Positions 18,649 to 27,879 of a stretch of 64,000 nt of DNA are shown piece by piece; position 1 is the first letter of the stretch; every line of letters starts with the position of its first letter. The stretch covers positions 2,788,501 to 2,852,500 of the forward strand of contig NZ_CP070506.1 in assembly GCF_016925675.1 (NCBI RefSeq). The letters run 5' to 3'. Source of the DNA: Pseudomonas hygromyciniae. Lineage in GTDB: Bacteria > Pseudomonadota > Gammaproteobacteria > Pseudomonadales > Pseudomonadaceae. The notes below the pieces were generated by a model. That model was not told where the DNA came from. It saw only the letters and a list, made by a program, of their open reading frames with translations, and ran no database searches. The translations under genes and the position numbers were made by a program.

Positions 18649-18665
18649 GCTAAGACTTCATTAAG
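18649..18665. promoter_or_regulatory. OmpR/PmrA-type direct repeat in divergent promoter
   Basis: GCTAAG-N5-ATTAAG has the 11-bp period of PmrA/QseB boxes (consensus HTTAAD-N5-HTTAAD), with one deviation in the first half-site. It sits between the divergent response-regulator and PepSY genes, 95 bp from the former start and 48 bp from the latter. Confidence 0.5.
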
Positions 18666-18712
18666 CTTGGTTTTGCACAGTGAGACCTTCCTCAACGAGC
18701 GAGAGTGTCATC

Positions 18713-18979
18713 ATGCGCAAAATTCTGTTGTTGTCGCTGATTGTTGCCAGCCCCCTGGCCCTTGCCGGCCCGCAATGCACCACGGAGCAGCGCGCGCAAT
18801 GGCAAGACCCGCAGGCGTTCCAGGACCAGTTGAAAGCCCAGGGCTACGAGATCAGCAAGTTCAAGATCACCGATGGCAACTGCTATGAGATCTACGGGTT
18901 CGACAAGGACAAGCGCAAGGTCGAGATCTACCACGACCCGGTCAGCGGCAAAGCGGTCAAGACCGAGATCAAGGGCTGA
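18713..18979 (+). CDS. Periplasmic PepSY-domain protein
   Basis: An 88-residue exported protein. The signal peptide MRKILLLSLIVASPLALAGP has a predicted cleavage after ALA, and the remainder forms one PepSY module (YEISKFKITDGNCYEIYGF, then KVEIYHDPVSGKAVKTE). Small PepSY proteins commonly accompany OmpR/QseB-type systems. It starts at an ATG after GAGAGTG-type spacing; an 11-codon upstream extension in the same frame lacks a signal-like sequence. Its stop codon overlaps the start of the cytochrome gene (TGATG). Confidence 0.85.
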   Translation: MRKILLLSLIVASPLALAGPQCTTEQRAQWQDPQAFQDQLKAQGYEISKFKITDGNCYEIYGFDKDKRKVEIYHDPVSGKAVKTEIKG

Positions 18980-19524
18980 TGCCAGGCAACTCCATCGCAC
19001 TGTGGGACCCGCTGGTGAGGCTGTTTCACGTGTCCATCGCCGGGGTCTTTGTCGCCAACTACTTCTTCACTGAGGCCGGCGACGATTGGCATGTCTGGCT
19101 CGGCTATTACGCCATGGGCTGGTTGCTGGTACGGCTGCTGTGGGGATTTGTCGGGCCACGCAGTGCGCGCTGGGCGGACTTCTGGCCGACCCCGGCAAGG
19201 CTCGCCGCCCATGTGCGCTCCCTGCGCGCCAGGCGCCCGGAACATCGCCTCGGTCACTCGCCGTTGGGTGCATTGGTGATGATTTTGATGCTCCTGGCGA
19301 TGTTGACGGCGGGCCTGAGCGGTTGGGCCATGGAGGAGGTCGATGCCTTATGGGGCGCCGATTGGCCGCTGCAAGTGCATGAAACTGCGGTCAATGGCCT
19401 GCTGGTGCTGGTGTGCTTGCATATCGCAGCGGCCGTGTTTGAAAGCTTCCAGGTACGCGACAACCTGCCGTTATCGATGCTGACCGGTCGCCGGCGTCGG
19501 TTGCCGGATGATTCTGCGCACTGA
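18979..19524 (+). CDS. Cytochrome b561-type di-haem membrane protein
   Basis: A 181-residue inner-membrane protein of the Ni/Fe-hydrogenase-type cytochrome b / b561 family. Four TM helices carry candidate haem-ligand histidines: RLFHVS near residue 17, DDWHVWLGY at about 38, VHETAVNGL at about 135 and LHIAAAVFES at about 150. It is translationally coupled to the PepSY gene. This PepSY-cytochrome pair divergent from a QseBC-like system suggests a regulated periplasmic redox function; partners are unknown. Confidence 0.85.
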   Translation: MPGNSIALWDPLVRLFHVSIAGVFVANYFFTEAGDDWHVWLGYYAMGWLLVRLLWGFVGPRSARWADFWPTPARLAAHVRSLRARRPEHRLGHSPLGALVMILMLLAMLTAGLSGWAMEEVDALWGADWPLQVHETAVNGLLVLVCLHIAAAVFESFQVRDNLPLSMLTGRRRRLPDDSAH

Positions 19525-19574
19525 CACCGCTGTCTTGTCTCCACTCCCCACCCTGCATTTGCCATGAGCTCACT

Positions 19575-20861
19575 ATGCGCGTGCTGTCTTTTCGCTTGAA
19601 ATTCATTCTCGCCAGCCTGGCGCTCTGCCTGGTCTTCTGGGCGGCCTGGCGCAGTCATCCGGCCCATGTCCTGGCGCCTTTCGCCCGGCCTGCCGCGCCC
19701 TTGGCCGCTAGCGCCGAGCCGGTCTACAACAGCCGGTTCGTGTCCTCGCAACTGGATGACTTTGTGCATTCGTCGTCGGTTACCGCACTGCCGGGCGGCG
19801 ACTTGATGGCCGTGTGGTTTGCCGGCTCGCGTGAAGGCGCCGCCGATGTACAAATCCGTACTGCGCGGTTCGACGCCAAGACCACGGAGTGGGGCGCCGA
19901 GCATGTGTTGGCGACCCGCGAGTCGACTCGCGATGGCACCGGGCGCTACATCCGCAAGTTGGGCAACCCGGTGATTGCACTGGCGCCGGACCAGCGCCTG
20001 TGGATGTTCTATGTGTCGGTGTCGGTGGGGGGCTGGGCGACCAGCGCGATCAATGTGATGGTGTCCGAAGACCTGGGGCGCAACTGGTCTGCGCCCCGGC
20101 AACTGATCACCTCACCGTTTTTCAATGTCAGCACCCTGGTGCGTGCTGCGCCGGTTTTTCATGCCGATGGCTCGATTGGGTTGCCGGTCTATCACGAACT
20201 CATGGGTAAGTTTTCCGAATACCTGTACCTGAGCGCGGATGGCGCAGTGATTGATAAATTCCGCATCAGCCGGGGCAAGCATTCGCTGCAGCCGACCATC
20301 GTGCCCCTGGACGAGCGTCGCGCCGTAGCGATGCTGCGTTATGCCGGCGATACCCATCATCGCGTGCTGGCCAGCCGCACCGACGATGCCGGGCAGACCT
20401 GGAGTGAGCCTTACCCTCTGGAACCGGCCAATCCCAACTCATCCCTGGCCGCGGTCGGCACTGCCGATAACGGCTTGTTGGTGGCGCTCAATGACCTGCG
20501 TGACGGGCGCTTCAAACTCAGCCTGTATGGCACCGACGCGGACCTCAATGACTGGCGCAATGTAATCGAGTTGGATCAATCACCGGATCCGCTTGGCCAA
20601 CCCTTCGCCCCCGAGGCCTACAAGGCGATCATCGGCGCCGGCTTTCGCGCCTCCAGCGGCGCACGGCGCTTGCCGTTGGAGCAGCGTTTCCTCAGTAACC
20701 TGGATTACCGGGTGTGCAAGCCTCGGGGCTGTGATTTCGAGTACGAGTACCCGTATTTCAGCCGTGGCCAGGACGGCGTGTATCACCTGGTTTATTCATG
20801 GAATAACACCTTTATCAAGCATGTCAGCTTCAACGAAGCCTGGCTGGCGGAGCGCCTGTAA
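19575..20861 (+). CDS. Sialidase-like (BNR/Asp-box family) secreted or membrane-anchored protein
   Basis: A 428-residue protein with an N-terminal hydrophobic anchor (residues ~8-27). A sialidase-superfamily propeller follows, with Asp-box-like elements such as SEDLGRNWSAP and TDDAGQTWSEP, plus LPGGDLMAVWFAGSREGAADV. Such proteins are annotated exo-alpha-sialidase, but many environmental members are not true sialidases. Its stop overlaps the next start by 1 bp, and with the following two genes it forms a tight operon that looks envelope-glycan related. The true substrate is unknown. Confidence 0.8.
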   Translation: MRVLSFRLKFILASLALCLVFWAAWRSHPAHVLAPFARPAAPLAASAEPVYNSRFVSSQLDDFVHSSSVTALPGGDLMAVWFAGSREGAADVQIRTARFDAKTTEWGAEHVLATRESTRDGTGRYIRKLGNPVIALAPDQRLWMFYVSVSVGGWATSAINVMVSEDLGRNWSAPRQLITSPFFNVSTLVRAAPVFHADGSIGLPVYHELMGKFSEYLYLSADGAVIDKFRISRGKHSLQPTIVPLDERRAVAMLRYAGDTHHRVLASRTDDAGQTWSEPYPLEPANPNSSLAAVGTADNGLLVALNDLRDGRFKLSLYGTDADLNDWRNVIELDQSPDPLGQPFAPEAYKAIIGAGFRASSGARRLPLEQRFLSNLDYRVCKPRGCDFEYEYPYFSRGQDGVYHLVYSWNNTFIKHVSFNEAWLAERL

Positions 20862-21445
20862 TGATGATGCTGTGGCAGGCCCATTTGACCTTCATCCTCC
20901 TGGGTTTTGTCCTGCTCGGGTCGTTGCGTTGCCTACAGCCCTGGCGCCCGTGGTTGTTGCCAGGGTTGGCGTTGGTCAGCTTTATCCCCCTCAATGACCT
21001 GCCGCTGGCGGCGTACGTGCGCAGTTTTACCGATGATTTGGCAATCAGCACCCTGGTGTTGCTGGGCTGGGTAAGCCTTGTGCGGTTGGGGCTGGTCGAG
21101 CCGCAAGCGCCTCGGGCGCGCGCCCAGATGCTGGTGCTGTTTGGGCTGCTAGCGGCGCTGCTGTACCCGGCCACCATGGGCCTGACTTACTTCGATCCCT
21201 ATCGCTGGGGCTTCAATCCAAGGCCGATGATTGTGCTGGTTGCGCTGCTCGCCTTGGGGCTGTTGTGGCTGCGCAATACGTTGGCCGTGTGGATGCTCGC
21301 GCTCGGCACACTGGCCTTTGCGTTACGCCTGAAAGCGTCGGAAAACTACTGGGACTACCTGATCGATCCGCTGCTGGTGGGCTATTGCCTGGTGGCGGGC
21401 AGCGTGCTCTGCGTCAAGAGCGTCAAACTACATAGAGGTCAATGA
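20861..21445 (+). CDS. Polytopic membrane protein of unknown function
   Basis: A 194-residue hydrophobic protein with about six TM helices and no recognised motif. It is located exactly between the sialidase-like gene (1-bp overlap) and the LTA-synthase-like gene (4-bp overlap), so it is part of the same operon and probably acts with them at the inner membrane. I cannot assign a family. Confidence 0.75.
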   Translation: MMMLWQAHLTFILLGFVLLGSLRCLQPWRPWLLPGLALVSFIPLNDLPLAAYVRSFTDDLAISTLVLLGWVSLVRLGLVEPQAPRARAQMLVLFGLLAALLYPATMGLTYFDPYRWGFNPRPMIVLVALLALGLLWLRNTLAVWMLALGTLAFALRLKASENYWDYLIDPLLVGYCLVAGSVLCVKSVKLHRGQ

Positions 21446-23472
21446 TGGGTTGGTTGCAATCGCGGCGACTGCGCTATGGCGTAGGGGCGACAGGTCTGGC
21501 GTTCTTGCTGTTTGCAGGGTTGCGGCTGGTGTTTGTGCTGGGGTTTTCCGGCATCGATCCGGCGCAGTTCGCTGATAACCGGCAGTTGTTCGACACCCTG
21601 GGCATCGGCTTGCGTTTCGACCTGCGCCTGGCGGTGTTGTTGGTGTTGCCGTTGGCGGTGCTAGCGTGGATGCCGCGCTGGAACCTGGTGCGCGTTGCGG
21701 GCTTGCGCGTTGTGGCACGGGGCTATTGGCTGCTGACGCTGGGCTTCGTCGGCTGGGTGTACATCATCGACTTCGGCCATTACGCCTATCTTGGGGTGAG
21801 GCTTAACGCCAGCGTGTTGCGCTACCTGGAAGACGCACAAATTTCGCAGCAGATGGTTTGGCAGACCTATCCGGTGCTGTGGATCGTCCTTGCCTGGTTG
21901 TTGGTGCTGGGTGTGTGGTTCTGCGCTTTTGTGAGGTTGGAACGCCTGACACTGGGGCGTCCACCTCGGGCCATTCGACGCGCTTCGCTGGCGTTCGGCA
22001 GCGGTCTGGGGTTGATCGCTGTGCTGTTGGCGCTGCTTGGGCGAGTGGAAAGTCTCAACCTGCAAAACCCGGTACCACTGCGCTGGAGCGATGCGTTTTT
22101 CTCTGGCAACGGCAAGATCGCGGCACTGGGCCTGAATCCGGTGCTGTTTTTCTACGACACACTCAAGGCCGGCCAGGCGCAGTTCGATGAGCCACAGGTG
22201 CGTGAACATTACCCAGTGGTTGCCCACTACCTGGGGGTGGACCGCCCCGATCCGCAGAGCCTGACGTTCGAGCGTGAGCAAACCGCGCAGCCGTACCGCC
22301 TGGGCGCAACGCCGAACGTGATGTTTGTGATGCTCGAATCCCTGGGCACCAGTGCGGTCGGCGCCTATGGCAACCCTCTAGACCCGACGCCCAACCTCGA
22401 CCGGCTGGCGACCCAGAGCTGGTTCTTTAAACACTTCTACGTGCCGGTCACTGGCACCGCAAAGACCGTGTGGGCGAGTATCACCGGCGTCCCGGATGTC
22501 ACGCGCCAGGAAACGGCGACCCGCCATCCCCTGATCACACGCCAGCACACGCTTATCAATGCCTTCACCAATTACCAGAAGCTGTACATGATTGGCGGCA
22601 ATGCCGGATGGGCCAATATCAATGCCTTGATCCAGCAGAGCATCGACGGCGTGCGCTTGTATGAAGAGCGCCACTGGCACTCACCTCGAGTCGATGTATG
22701 GGGCATTTCCGATCTTGATCTGTTCAAGGAAAGCGACCGGATCCTGCGCGATCTGCCGCGGGACCAGCCCTTTTTTGCCTATGTCCAGACGGCGGGCAAT
22801 CATCGCCCGTTTACCGTTCCTCGAGACAATGACGGTTTCAAGCGCAGCAACCTGTCCCTGGAGCAAGTGCAAACCGCCGGCTCACGCAGTGTCGAGCAGT
22901 ACAACGCGGTGCGCCTACTGGACTTCAATATCGGCAAGTTGATGGAAATGGCCAAGGCGGGTGGTTACTACGACAACACGATTTTCGTGTTCTTCGGTGA
23001 CCACAACACCCGTATCAGCCAGATCCCCCATATGCCGCCGGCTTTCGAGCAACTGGGCCTGGAAAGCAACCATGTGCCACTGCTGATTCACGCCCCGGGC
23101 TTGCTCAAGCCCAGGGTGATCGAGGAGGCGGTGGGGCTGGCGGACCTGTTGCCGACGGTCGCGGGGATGGTGGGCGTGGCGTTCAACAATCGGGCGATGG
23201 GGCGCGATATACAGCAACCGGCCCCGGAGGGCGAGCGTGTGGTACCGCTGGTCTTGCGTGAGGGCACTTTCCCGCTGATCGGCGGGGTCACCCAGGATTA
23301 TCTGTTGCAGATGCAGCATGACGGCAGTGCGCCGACCTTGCACGACCTACGCTCCCTGACCCCCCTGGACAACGTGGCCGGGCAAAACCCCGATGAATTC
23401 CAGCGTCTGGTCAAATTGACCCGGGGCCTGCATGAAAGCGCGCGGCTGATGTTGTACCGCAATGTGCGTTGA
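21442..23472 (+). CDS. LTA synthase/phosphoglycerol transferase-family sulfatase-fold enzyme
   Basis: A 676-residue inner-membrane enzyme with five N-terminal TM helices (to about residue 205) and a periplasmic alkaline-phosphatase-superfamily domain. Typical motifs are NVMFVMLESLGTSAVGAYGN (metal-binding Glu), the nucleophile-Thr region VTGTAKTVWASITGVPD, AYVQTAGNHRPFTVP and IFVFFGDHNTRI (metal ligands DH). In Gram-negatives this family modifies envelope glycans, for example with phosphoglycerol (OpgB-like) or phosphoethanolamine. It is the third gene of a coupled operon with the sialidase-like and membrane proteins. Confidence 0.88.
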   Translation: MMGWLQSRRLRYGVGATGLAFLLFAGLRLVFVLGFSGIDPAQFADNRQLFDTLGIGLRFDLRLAVLLVLPLAVLAWMPRWNLVRVAGLRVVARGYWLLTLGFVGWVYIIDFGHYAYLGVRLNASVLRYLEDAQISQQMVWQTYPVLWIVLAWLLVLGVWFCAFVRLERLTLGRPPRAIRRASLAFGSGLGLIAVLLALLGRVESLNLQNPVPLRWSDAFFSGNGKIAALGLNPVLFFYDTLKAGQAQFDEPQVREHYPVVAHYLGVDRPDPQSLTFEREQTAQPYRLGATPNVMFVMLESLGTSAVGAYGNPLDPTPNLDRLATQSWFFKHFYVPVTGTAKTVWASITGVPDVTRQETATRHPLITRQHTLINAFTNYQKLYMIGGNAGWANINALIQQSIDGVRLYEERHWHSPRVDVWGISDLDLFKESDRILRDLPRDQPFFAYVQTAGNHRPFTVPRDNDGFKRSNLSLEQVQTAGSRSVEQYNAVRLLDFNIGKLMEMAKAGGYYDNTIFVFFGDHNTRISQIPHMPPAFEQLGLESNHVPLLIHAPGLLKPRVIEEAVGLADLLPTVAGMVGVAFNNRAMGRDIQQPAPEGERVVPLVLREGTFPLIGGVTQDYLLQMQHDGSAPTLHDLRSLTPLDNVAGQNPDEFQRLVKLTRGLHESARLMLYRNVR

Positions 23473-23490
23473 GGTCCGGCATCGCCATTT

Positions 23491-23510
23491 TGGGGCTGCT
23501 TCGCAGCCCA
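23491..23510. repeat. REP-like hairpin between convergent genes
   Basis: GGGCTGC and GCAGCCC pair around ttc, flanked by sequence (tgggg...agcgcggg) like one half of the REP doublets elsewhere in the window. It lies between the convergent LTA-synthase-like and TonB-receptor genes. No T-run is present, so it is probably a lone REP. Confidence 0.6.
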
Positions 23511-23600
23511 GCGCGGGCGATACGGAGTTCCGGCAAACCCGCTCACCACAGCTGCCCTATCTGCTTTGGCTATTGCTGGCAAGCCGGCTCGTGCAGGCGC

Positions 23601-26066
23601 TTAGAAGGAATACTTCGCCGTAACGGTAAAGTTACGCGGGTCGCCAAACACGTCGTATGGGCTCCAGGTCGAGTTGCTGGCGATGCCCTGGTAGTACTTC
23701 TTGTCGAACAGGTTGTTGATGTTCAGCTGGGTATCTAGGTGTTTGTTCACCTGGTAACCCGCCATCAGCCCGACCAGCGCGTAGGCATCCTGCTCGATAT
23801 GGAATTTGCCGAACACGTTGCTGCCTTTGTTGAACGTCGCGCTCTGGCTATAGAGGTTGGCGCCGACGCGCCATTGGCTCATGTCGCCTTGCAGACGGTA
23901 GGTGGTATTGGCCTTGAACATATGGCGCGGGACGTCGGTGTCGAACAGCGTGCCTTCCTTGCTCTTGTCCGCATCTTTTTCGTACTTGGCCTGGGCGAAG
24001 GTGTAGCCGGCAGCCACTTGCCAGTTAGGCGTCAGGGCACCGTTGATCTCCAGTTCCAGGCCCTGGCTGCGTACCTTGCCGGCGGCTTCATAGCAGCCGT
24101 AGCTGCCGACGGGGATGACCCGGCAGACGCTGGAGTCGGCCACTTCCGCCGCCCGGTTGAGCTGGTCGATCTGGAACAGCGAAGCGCTGGCGTTCAGCGC
24201 GCCGCCAAAGTACTCGCCCTTGATACCCACTTCGTAGTTTTCGCCGGTGATCGGCTTGATCCCGGTACCTTCGCCATTCTTCTCGGTCTGGGGCTGGAAG
24301 ATATCGGTGTAGCTGGCATAGACCGAGTGGTTGTCGTCCAGGTCATAGATAACCCCGGCATAGCGGGTGACGTGGCGCACTTCCTTGGTTTTGCCCGAGG
24401 TGTAGTACTGATCGTTGGTCTGGTCATAGATTGACGTGGCGTCGTACCAGTCCAGGCGTGCGCCGAGAATGACTTTCAGCGGGTCGGCAAGGTTCCAGCG
24501 GGTGGTCAGGTAGAGACCTTCCTGATCCACTTTGTCATTGAGGGAGTAAACGTGCGGAACGGTTGGTCTAGCCAGGCCCTTGGGGCTGAAGCCGTTGATG
24601 TCGGGCACGCCGACGAACACGTGGCCGCCGGTGGCCTCGGTCTTGAGCTGGCGCTTGCTGGCGCCCACCACCAGTTCATGTTGGCGGCCCAACAGCGAGA
24701 AGGGGCCACTGGCGAAAAAGTCATAGGTGGACTGGTCGAAGTCACGGCCCTGGTTGAAGATGCGCTGGCGGTAGGTGGCGTCGTTATTGCGTTCGAGGAC
24801 GCCGCCCATCATCTTGAATTCGGACCAGTTTTTTGAGGCGCCCAGGTGCAGGCGCCAATCGTTGTCCAAGCGGTGATCGAGCTCGACGAACAGCGTCTTG
24901 TTGTGGACGTCTTGGTGCGACCAGCTATACCCGAAAGTCTTGGAGCGGGAGAAACCCATATGACTGCCATCCGGATTCACCGGCAAGCCGCCCCAGTTGA
25001 TGTTGTTATTGTCGTTCTGGTCGGACGCCCCCACGGTCAGGGTCGTGCTGTCGCTCAAGTCGAACTCGCTGATCCCGTAGAACACGCCGCGCTCGCGCCC
25101 GGCGTAGTCCTGATAGCTGTCCTTGTCGTTGTAGGCACCGACAAAGCGCCCGCGCACGGTGCCGCTGGCATTGACCGGGCCGGAAACGTCCAGTTCGCTG
25201 CGGTAGTTGTCCCAACTGCCGGCGCTGGCGGTGATACTGGCCTGGAACTCCTTGGTGGGACGCTTGCGCACCATGTTGATGGCGGCCGAAGGGTTGCCGG
25301 CGCCTTGCATCATGCCGGTGGCGCCGCGTACCACTTCGACGCGGTCGTAGGGGGCCAGGTCGGCGGCTGCCACCCAGTCGGCGTTATAGGTGGTGGGCAG
25401 GCCATCGAACATCAGGTTGGTGATGGGAAAACCCCGGGCAAAGTACTCGCTGTTGGCCGGGCGCGAGGCCGACAATCGCAGCCCAGGCGTGGCCTGGACA
25501 ACGTCGTCGAGGCTGCGCATGCCTTGGTCGTCCATGCGCTGGCGGGTGATCACTGTGACCGATTGCGGCGTCTCGCGCAGGGACAATGGCAGCTTGGTCG
25601 CGGTCTGCATCGCCCCGGTGGTGTAGGACCCGCTGTTTTCAGTGGTCGACCCAAGGGCCAGCCCACTGACGGTGGTCGCGCCCAACTCGACAGCGCCGCT
25701 GGCTTGGCTGCGCGGTATCAGCAGGTAGTTGCCGCTGGCATTGCGCGTAACGGCCAGGCCACTGTCCACCAGCAGGCGGTCCAGCCCCTCATGCACCCCA
25801 AAGTCACCGCGCAGCGCCGGCGCGCGCTTGCCCTGCACCAGGGCCGGATCAAAGGGCAGGGTGATCCCGGCCACCTGGGCGAAACTGTTGAGTGACTCTT
25901 CCAGCGACCCGGCGGCCAGGTCGTAATGGCGGCTCTCGGCCTGTTCGGCCTGTACGGCAAAGCTGGCCAGCGGCAGGCCAGTCGCGGCGCCCAGCAACAG
26001 GCTCTGGAGGGTTAGCGCCAGAACGCTGCGATGCAGGGGGCGAGGGGGAATCAACGCTTGGGACAT
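23601..26066 (-). CDS. TonB-dependent siderophore receptor with STN signalling domain
   Basis: An 821-residue outer-membrane receptor of the FpvA/FhuE type. After a signal peptide there is an STN domain (~residues 50-105, HYDLAAGSLEESLNSFAQVA). A plug with ETPQSVTVITRQRMDDQGM and a 22-stranded barrel ending in FTVTAKYSF follow. The STN domain lets it signal to an anti-sigma factor, and fecR- and fecI-like genes lie directly upstream. The ATG at 26066 follows AAAGGAG; the frame extends upstream into fecR without a sensible start. Ligand probably a ferric siderophore, identity unknown. Confidence 0.92.
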   Translation of the reverse strand: MSQALIPPRPLHRSVLALTLQSLLLGAATGLPLASFAVQAEQAESRHYDLAAGSLEESLNSFAQVAGITLPFDPALVQGKRAPALRGDFGVHEGLDRLLVDSGLAVTRNASGNYLLIPRSQASGAVELGATTVSGLALGSTTENSGSYTTGAMQTATKLPLSLRETPQSVTVITRQRMDDQGMRSLDDVVQATPGLRLSASRPANSEYFARGFPITNLMFDGLPTTYNADWVAAADLAPYDRVEVVRGATGMMQGAGNPSAAINMVRKRPTKEFQASITASAGSWDNYRSELDVSGPVNASGTVRGRFVGAYNDKDSYQDYAGRERGVFYGISEFDLSDSTTLTVGASDQNDNNNINWGGLPVNPDGSHMGFSRSKTFGYSWSHQDVHNKTLFVELDHRLDNDWRLHLGASKNWSEFKMMGGVLERNNDATYRQRIFNQGRDFDQSTYDFFASGPFSLLGRQHELVVGASKRQLKTEATGGHVFVGVPDINGFSPKGLARPTVPHVYSLNDKVDQEGLYLTTRWNLADPLKVILGARLDWYDATSIYDQTNDQYYTSGKTKEVRHVTRYAGVIYDLDDNHSVYASYTDIFQPQTEKNGEGTGIKPITGENYEVGIKGEYFGGALNASASLFQIDQLNRAAEVADSSVCRVIPVGSYGCYEAAGKVRSQGLELEINGALTPNWQVAAGYTFAQAKYEKDADKSKEGTLFDTDVPRHMFKANTTYRLQGDMSQWRVGANLYSQSATFNKGSNVFGKFHIEQDAYALVGLMAGYQVNKHLDTQLNINNLFDKKYYQGIASNSTWSPYDVFGDPRNFTVTAKYSF

Positions 26067-26163
26067 GAACGGCGAGCTCCTTTCGAATGACGAGGTGTGT
26101 TGCCTGTCTGTCGAAGGGCTGGGCAAAACCCGTAAAAGTTTTTGCGATTTTTTCTCATCAGGC

Positions 26164-27126
26164 TCAACGCGCGACGACACGGGTCCAGAGCGGCGTAAAG
26201 CGCTCGATGCGTACCGGCAGCGAATCACTCAGGGCGCTCAAGGCGCGGTCGATGTCATCGAGCTGGAATACGCCTGACACCTCTAACTGCGCGATGGCTG
26301 GATCGCAGTGCAACCAGCCATGGCGATAACGCGCCAGTTCGGCGCTCAGGTCCCCCAGGCGCATACGTTTGGCGACCAATTGCCCGCGGGTCCAGGCGCT
26401 GGCGTTGAGGGTGCTGACCTGGACACGGTGGCTGCCGTTGGCATCAATCAGGTACTCCTCACCGGCGGCAACCAGGATCGGCTCGCCAGCACCTTGAATG
26501 GCCACCATGCCATCCTCGACCCGCAGGCGCGTAGCCTGTTGCTCGTCACGCACTGCAAAGGCGGTGCCGATGGCTTGCAACTGCGCATGGCGGGTGCTGA
26601 CCCAGAAGCTGCGGCGCCCACCGGGTTCGGCGCTGTCCTTGCCGGTATCGATGAAAATCTCGCCACGGCGCAGGGTAATCAGCCGACGCTGGGCGCCCAA
26701 TTGCACGTCCACCGTACTGGCCGTGTTCAGTTGCAGGCGGGTGCCGTCGCTCAGCAGGAACTGCCGCCGTTCGCCCACCCCGGTGGCATAGTCCGCGCCC
26801 CAGGGCACCAGCGTGCTTTCCCGCAGTGACCAGCCGGTAACGCCACAGGCCAGCAGCCCCACCCCCAGCAGCTTGAGGGCCTGGCGCCGGCTGTGGTGAT
26901 TGCTGCTCAGGCGCTCCAACGTATCCAGGGCCACGGTGCCGGGCAACGCGGCCAGGCTCTGGAAGGGGGCGTTGCTTTTTTGCAGCGCTTGCCAGACGGC
27001 TTCATGCCGCGCATCGGCTTGGCGCCAGCGCTGGCAGGCCGCCAGGACCTTTGGGGTTGCGCCGTTGGACTCGATCCGCACCAGCCAGCCGATCGCCTGG
27101 TCGAGCACCTCATCTGGCGCGCTCAT
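26164..27126 (-). CDS. FecR-family anti-sigma/sigma regulator
   Basis: A 320-residue inner-membrane signal relay. The N-terminal cytoplasmic domain (DUF4880-like, EVLDQAIGWLVRIESN...WRQADARHEAVWQAL) binds the ECF sigma factor. A TM helix at about 84-100 (LLGVGLLACGVTGW) and the periplasmic FecR domain (~115-210, RQFLLSDGTRLQLNTASTVDV) follow. The C-terminal DUF4974-like part contacts the receptor STN domain. It overlaps the sigma gene by 4 bp and precedes the receptor gene by about 100 bp. Confidence 0.92.
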   Translation of the reverse strand: MSAPDEVLDQAIGWLVRIESNGATPKVLAACQRWRQADARHEAVWQALQKSNAPFQSLAALPGTVALDTLERLSSNHHSRRQALKLLGVGLLACGVTGWSLRESTLVPWGADYATGVGERRQFLLSDGTRLQLNTASTVDVQLGAQRRLITLRRGEIFIDTGKDSAEPGGRRSFWVSTRHAQLQAIGTAFAVRDEQQATRLRVEDGMVAIQGAGEPILVAAGEEYLIDANGSHRVQVSTLNASAWTRGQLVAKRMRLGDLSAELARYRHGWLHCDPAIAQLEVSGVFQLDDIDRALSALSDSLPVRIERFTPLWTRVVAR

Positions 27127-27638
27127 CGTTGCGCCAGGTAGCAGTGGCGAATGGCAGTGGCCATGTACTTCTCCACCGAGCTGAGACTGATGGCCAGGCG
27201 TTCGGCGATCGCCTTGTAACTGAGACCTTCAAGCCGCGACATCAGGAAAGCCATGCGCACCTTGGGCCGTAGGCCATCGAGCAATGCGTCGATGCGCATC
27301 AGGGTTTCCAACAGGATCAACTGCGACTCCGGTGACGGCACCCCAGCTTCCGGGAGGTGGGCAATGGCTTGCAGGTAAGCCCGTTCGACTCGCTGGCGCC
27401 GCACGCGATCTACCAGTAGCCCGTGAGCCACCGTACTCAACCAGGCCCGTGGCTGACGCAACTCCTGCAACCGCTCCGGCTTGCCGAGGATGTGCACAAA
27501 GGTGTCGTGAGCCAGGTCCGCGGCGTTGTCGCCATGGCGCAGCCGCTTGCGCAACCAGTCCAGCAACCACGCGTGATGATCGATGTACAGCGTGCGGATT
27601 TCGGCGTGAGGGGCTGAAGGAATGGATGGCGACGACAC
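27123..27638 (-). CDS. FecI-family ECF sigma factor
   Basis: A 171-residue iron-starvation ECF sigma factor. Region 2 is visible as LYIDHHAWLLDWLRKRL and DLAHDTFVHIL, and region 4 as RPKVRMAFLMSRLEGLSYKAIAERL plus SLSSVEKYMATAIRHC. The GTG at 27638 was chosen because a perfect CGGAGG site lies 6 bases upstream. The longer ATG-started frame at 27668 would include that site inside the gene. It overlaps fecR and should direct transcription of the receptor gene in response to its siderophore. No convincing Fur box was found upstream. Confidence 0.9.
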   Translation of the reverse strand: MSSPSIPSAPHAEIRTLYIDHHAWLLDWLRKRLRHGDNAADLAHDTFVHILGKPERLQELRQPRAWLSTVAHGLLVDRVRRQRVERAYLQAIAHLPEAGVPSPESQLILLETLMRIDALLDGLRPKVRMAFLMSRLEGLSYKAIAERLAISLSSVEKYMATAIRHCYLAQR

Positions 27639-27879
27639 GAAAAGCCTCCGCGCGATAACTGGGTGCATTTGAGAATTCGTCGCATCTTAGTGTGGGCGTT
27701 GGTGTTCAGCAAGCAAAGTTGCTAACTAACCGGATAAACCAGCTGGCGCATTTGCGTGGTGGTGCCTGCACGATCATCCGGCGGATGGGATCGTTCGTGT
27801 CCCTCAAAGCCGGTATTACCCACCGCAAGCCCAACCCAGTAAACTGCGGGCCGACGTCGAATCAGGGAGAAGGCGCTCT

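Noticed and set aside
26067..26228. Upstream extension of the TonB receptor start
   Set aside because: It would overlap fecR and lacks signal-peptide character; the ATG at 26066 has a good ribosome-binding site.
27640..27730. Considered as a Fur box for the fecI gene
   Set aside because: Only weak similarity (gagaattcgtcgcat); too few matches to the consensus.
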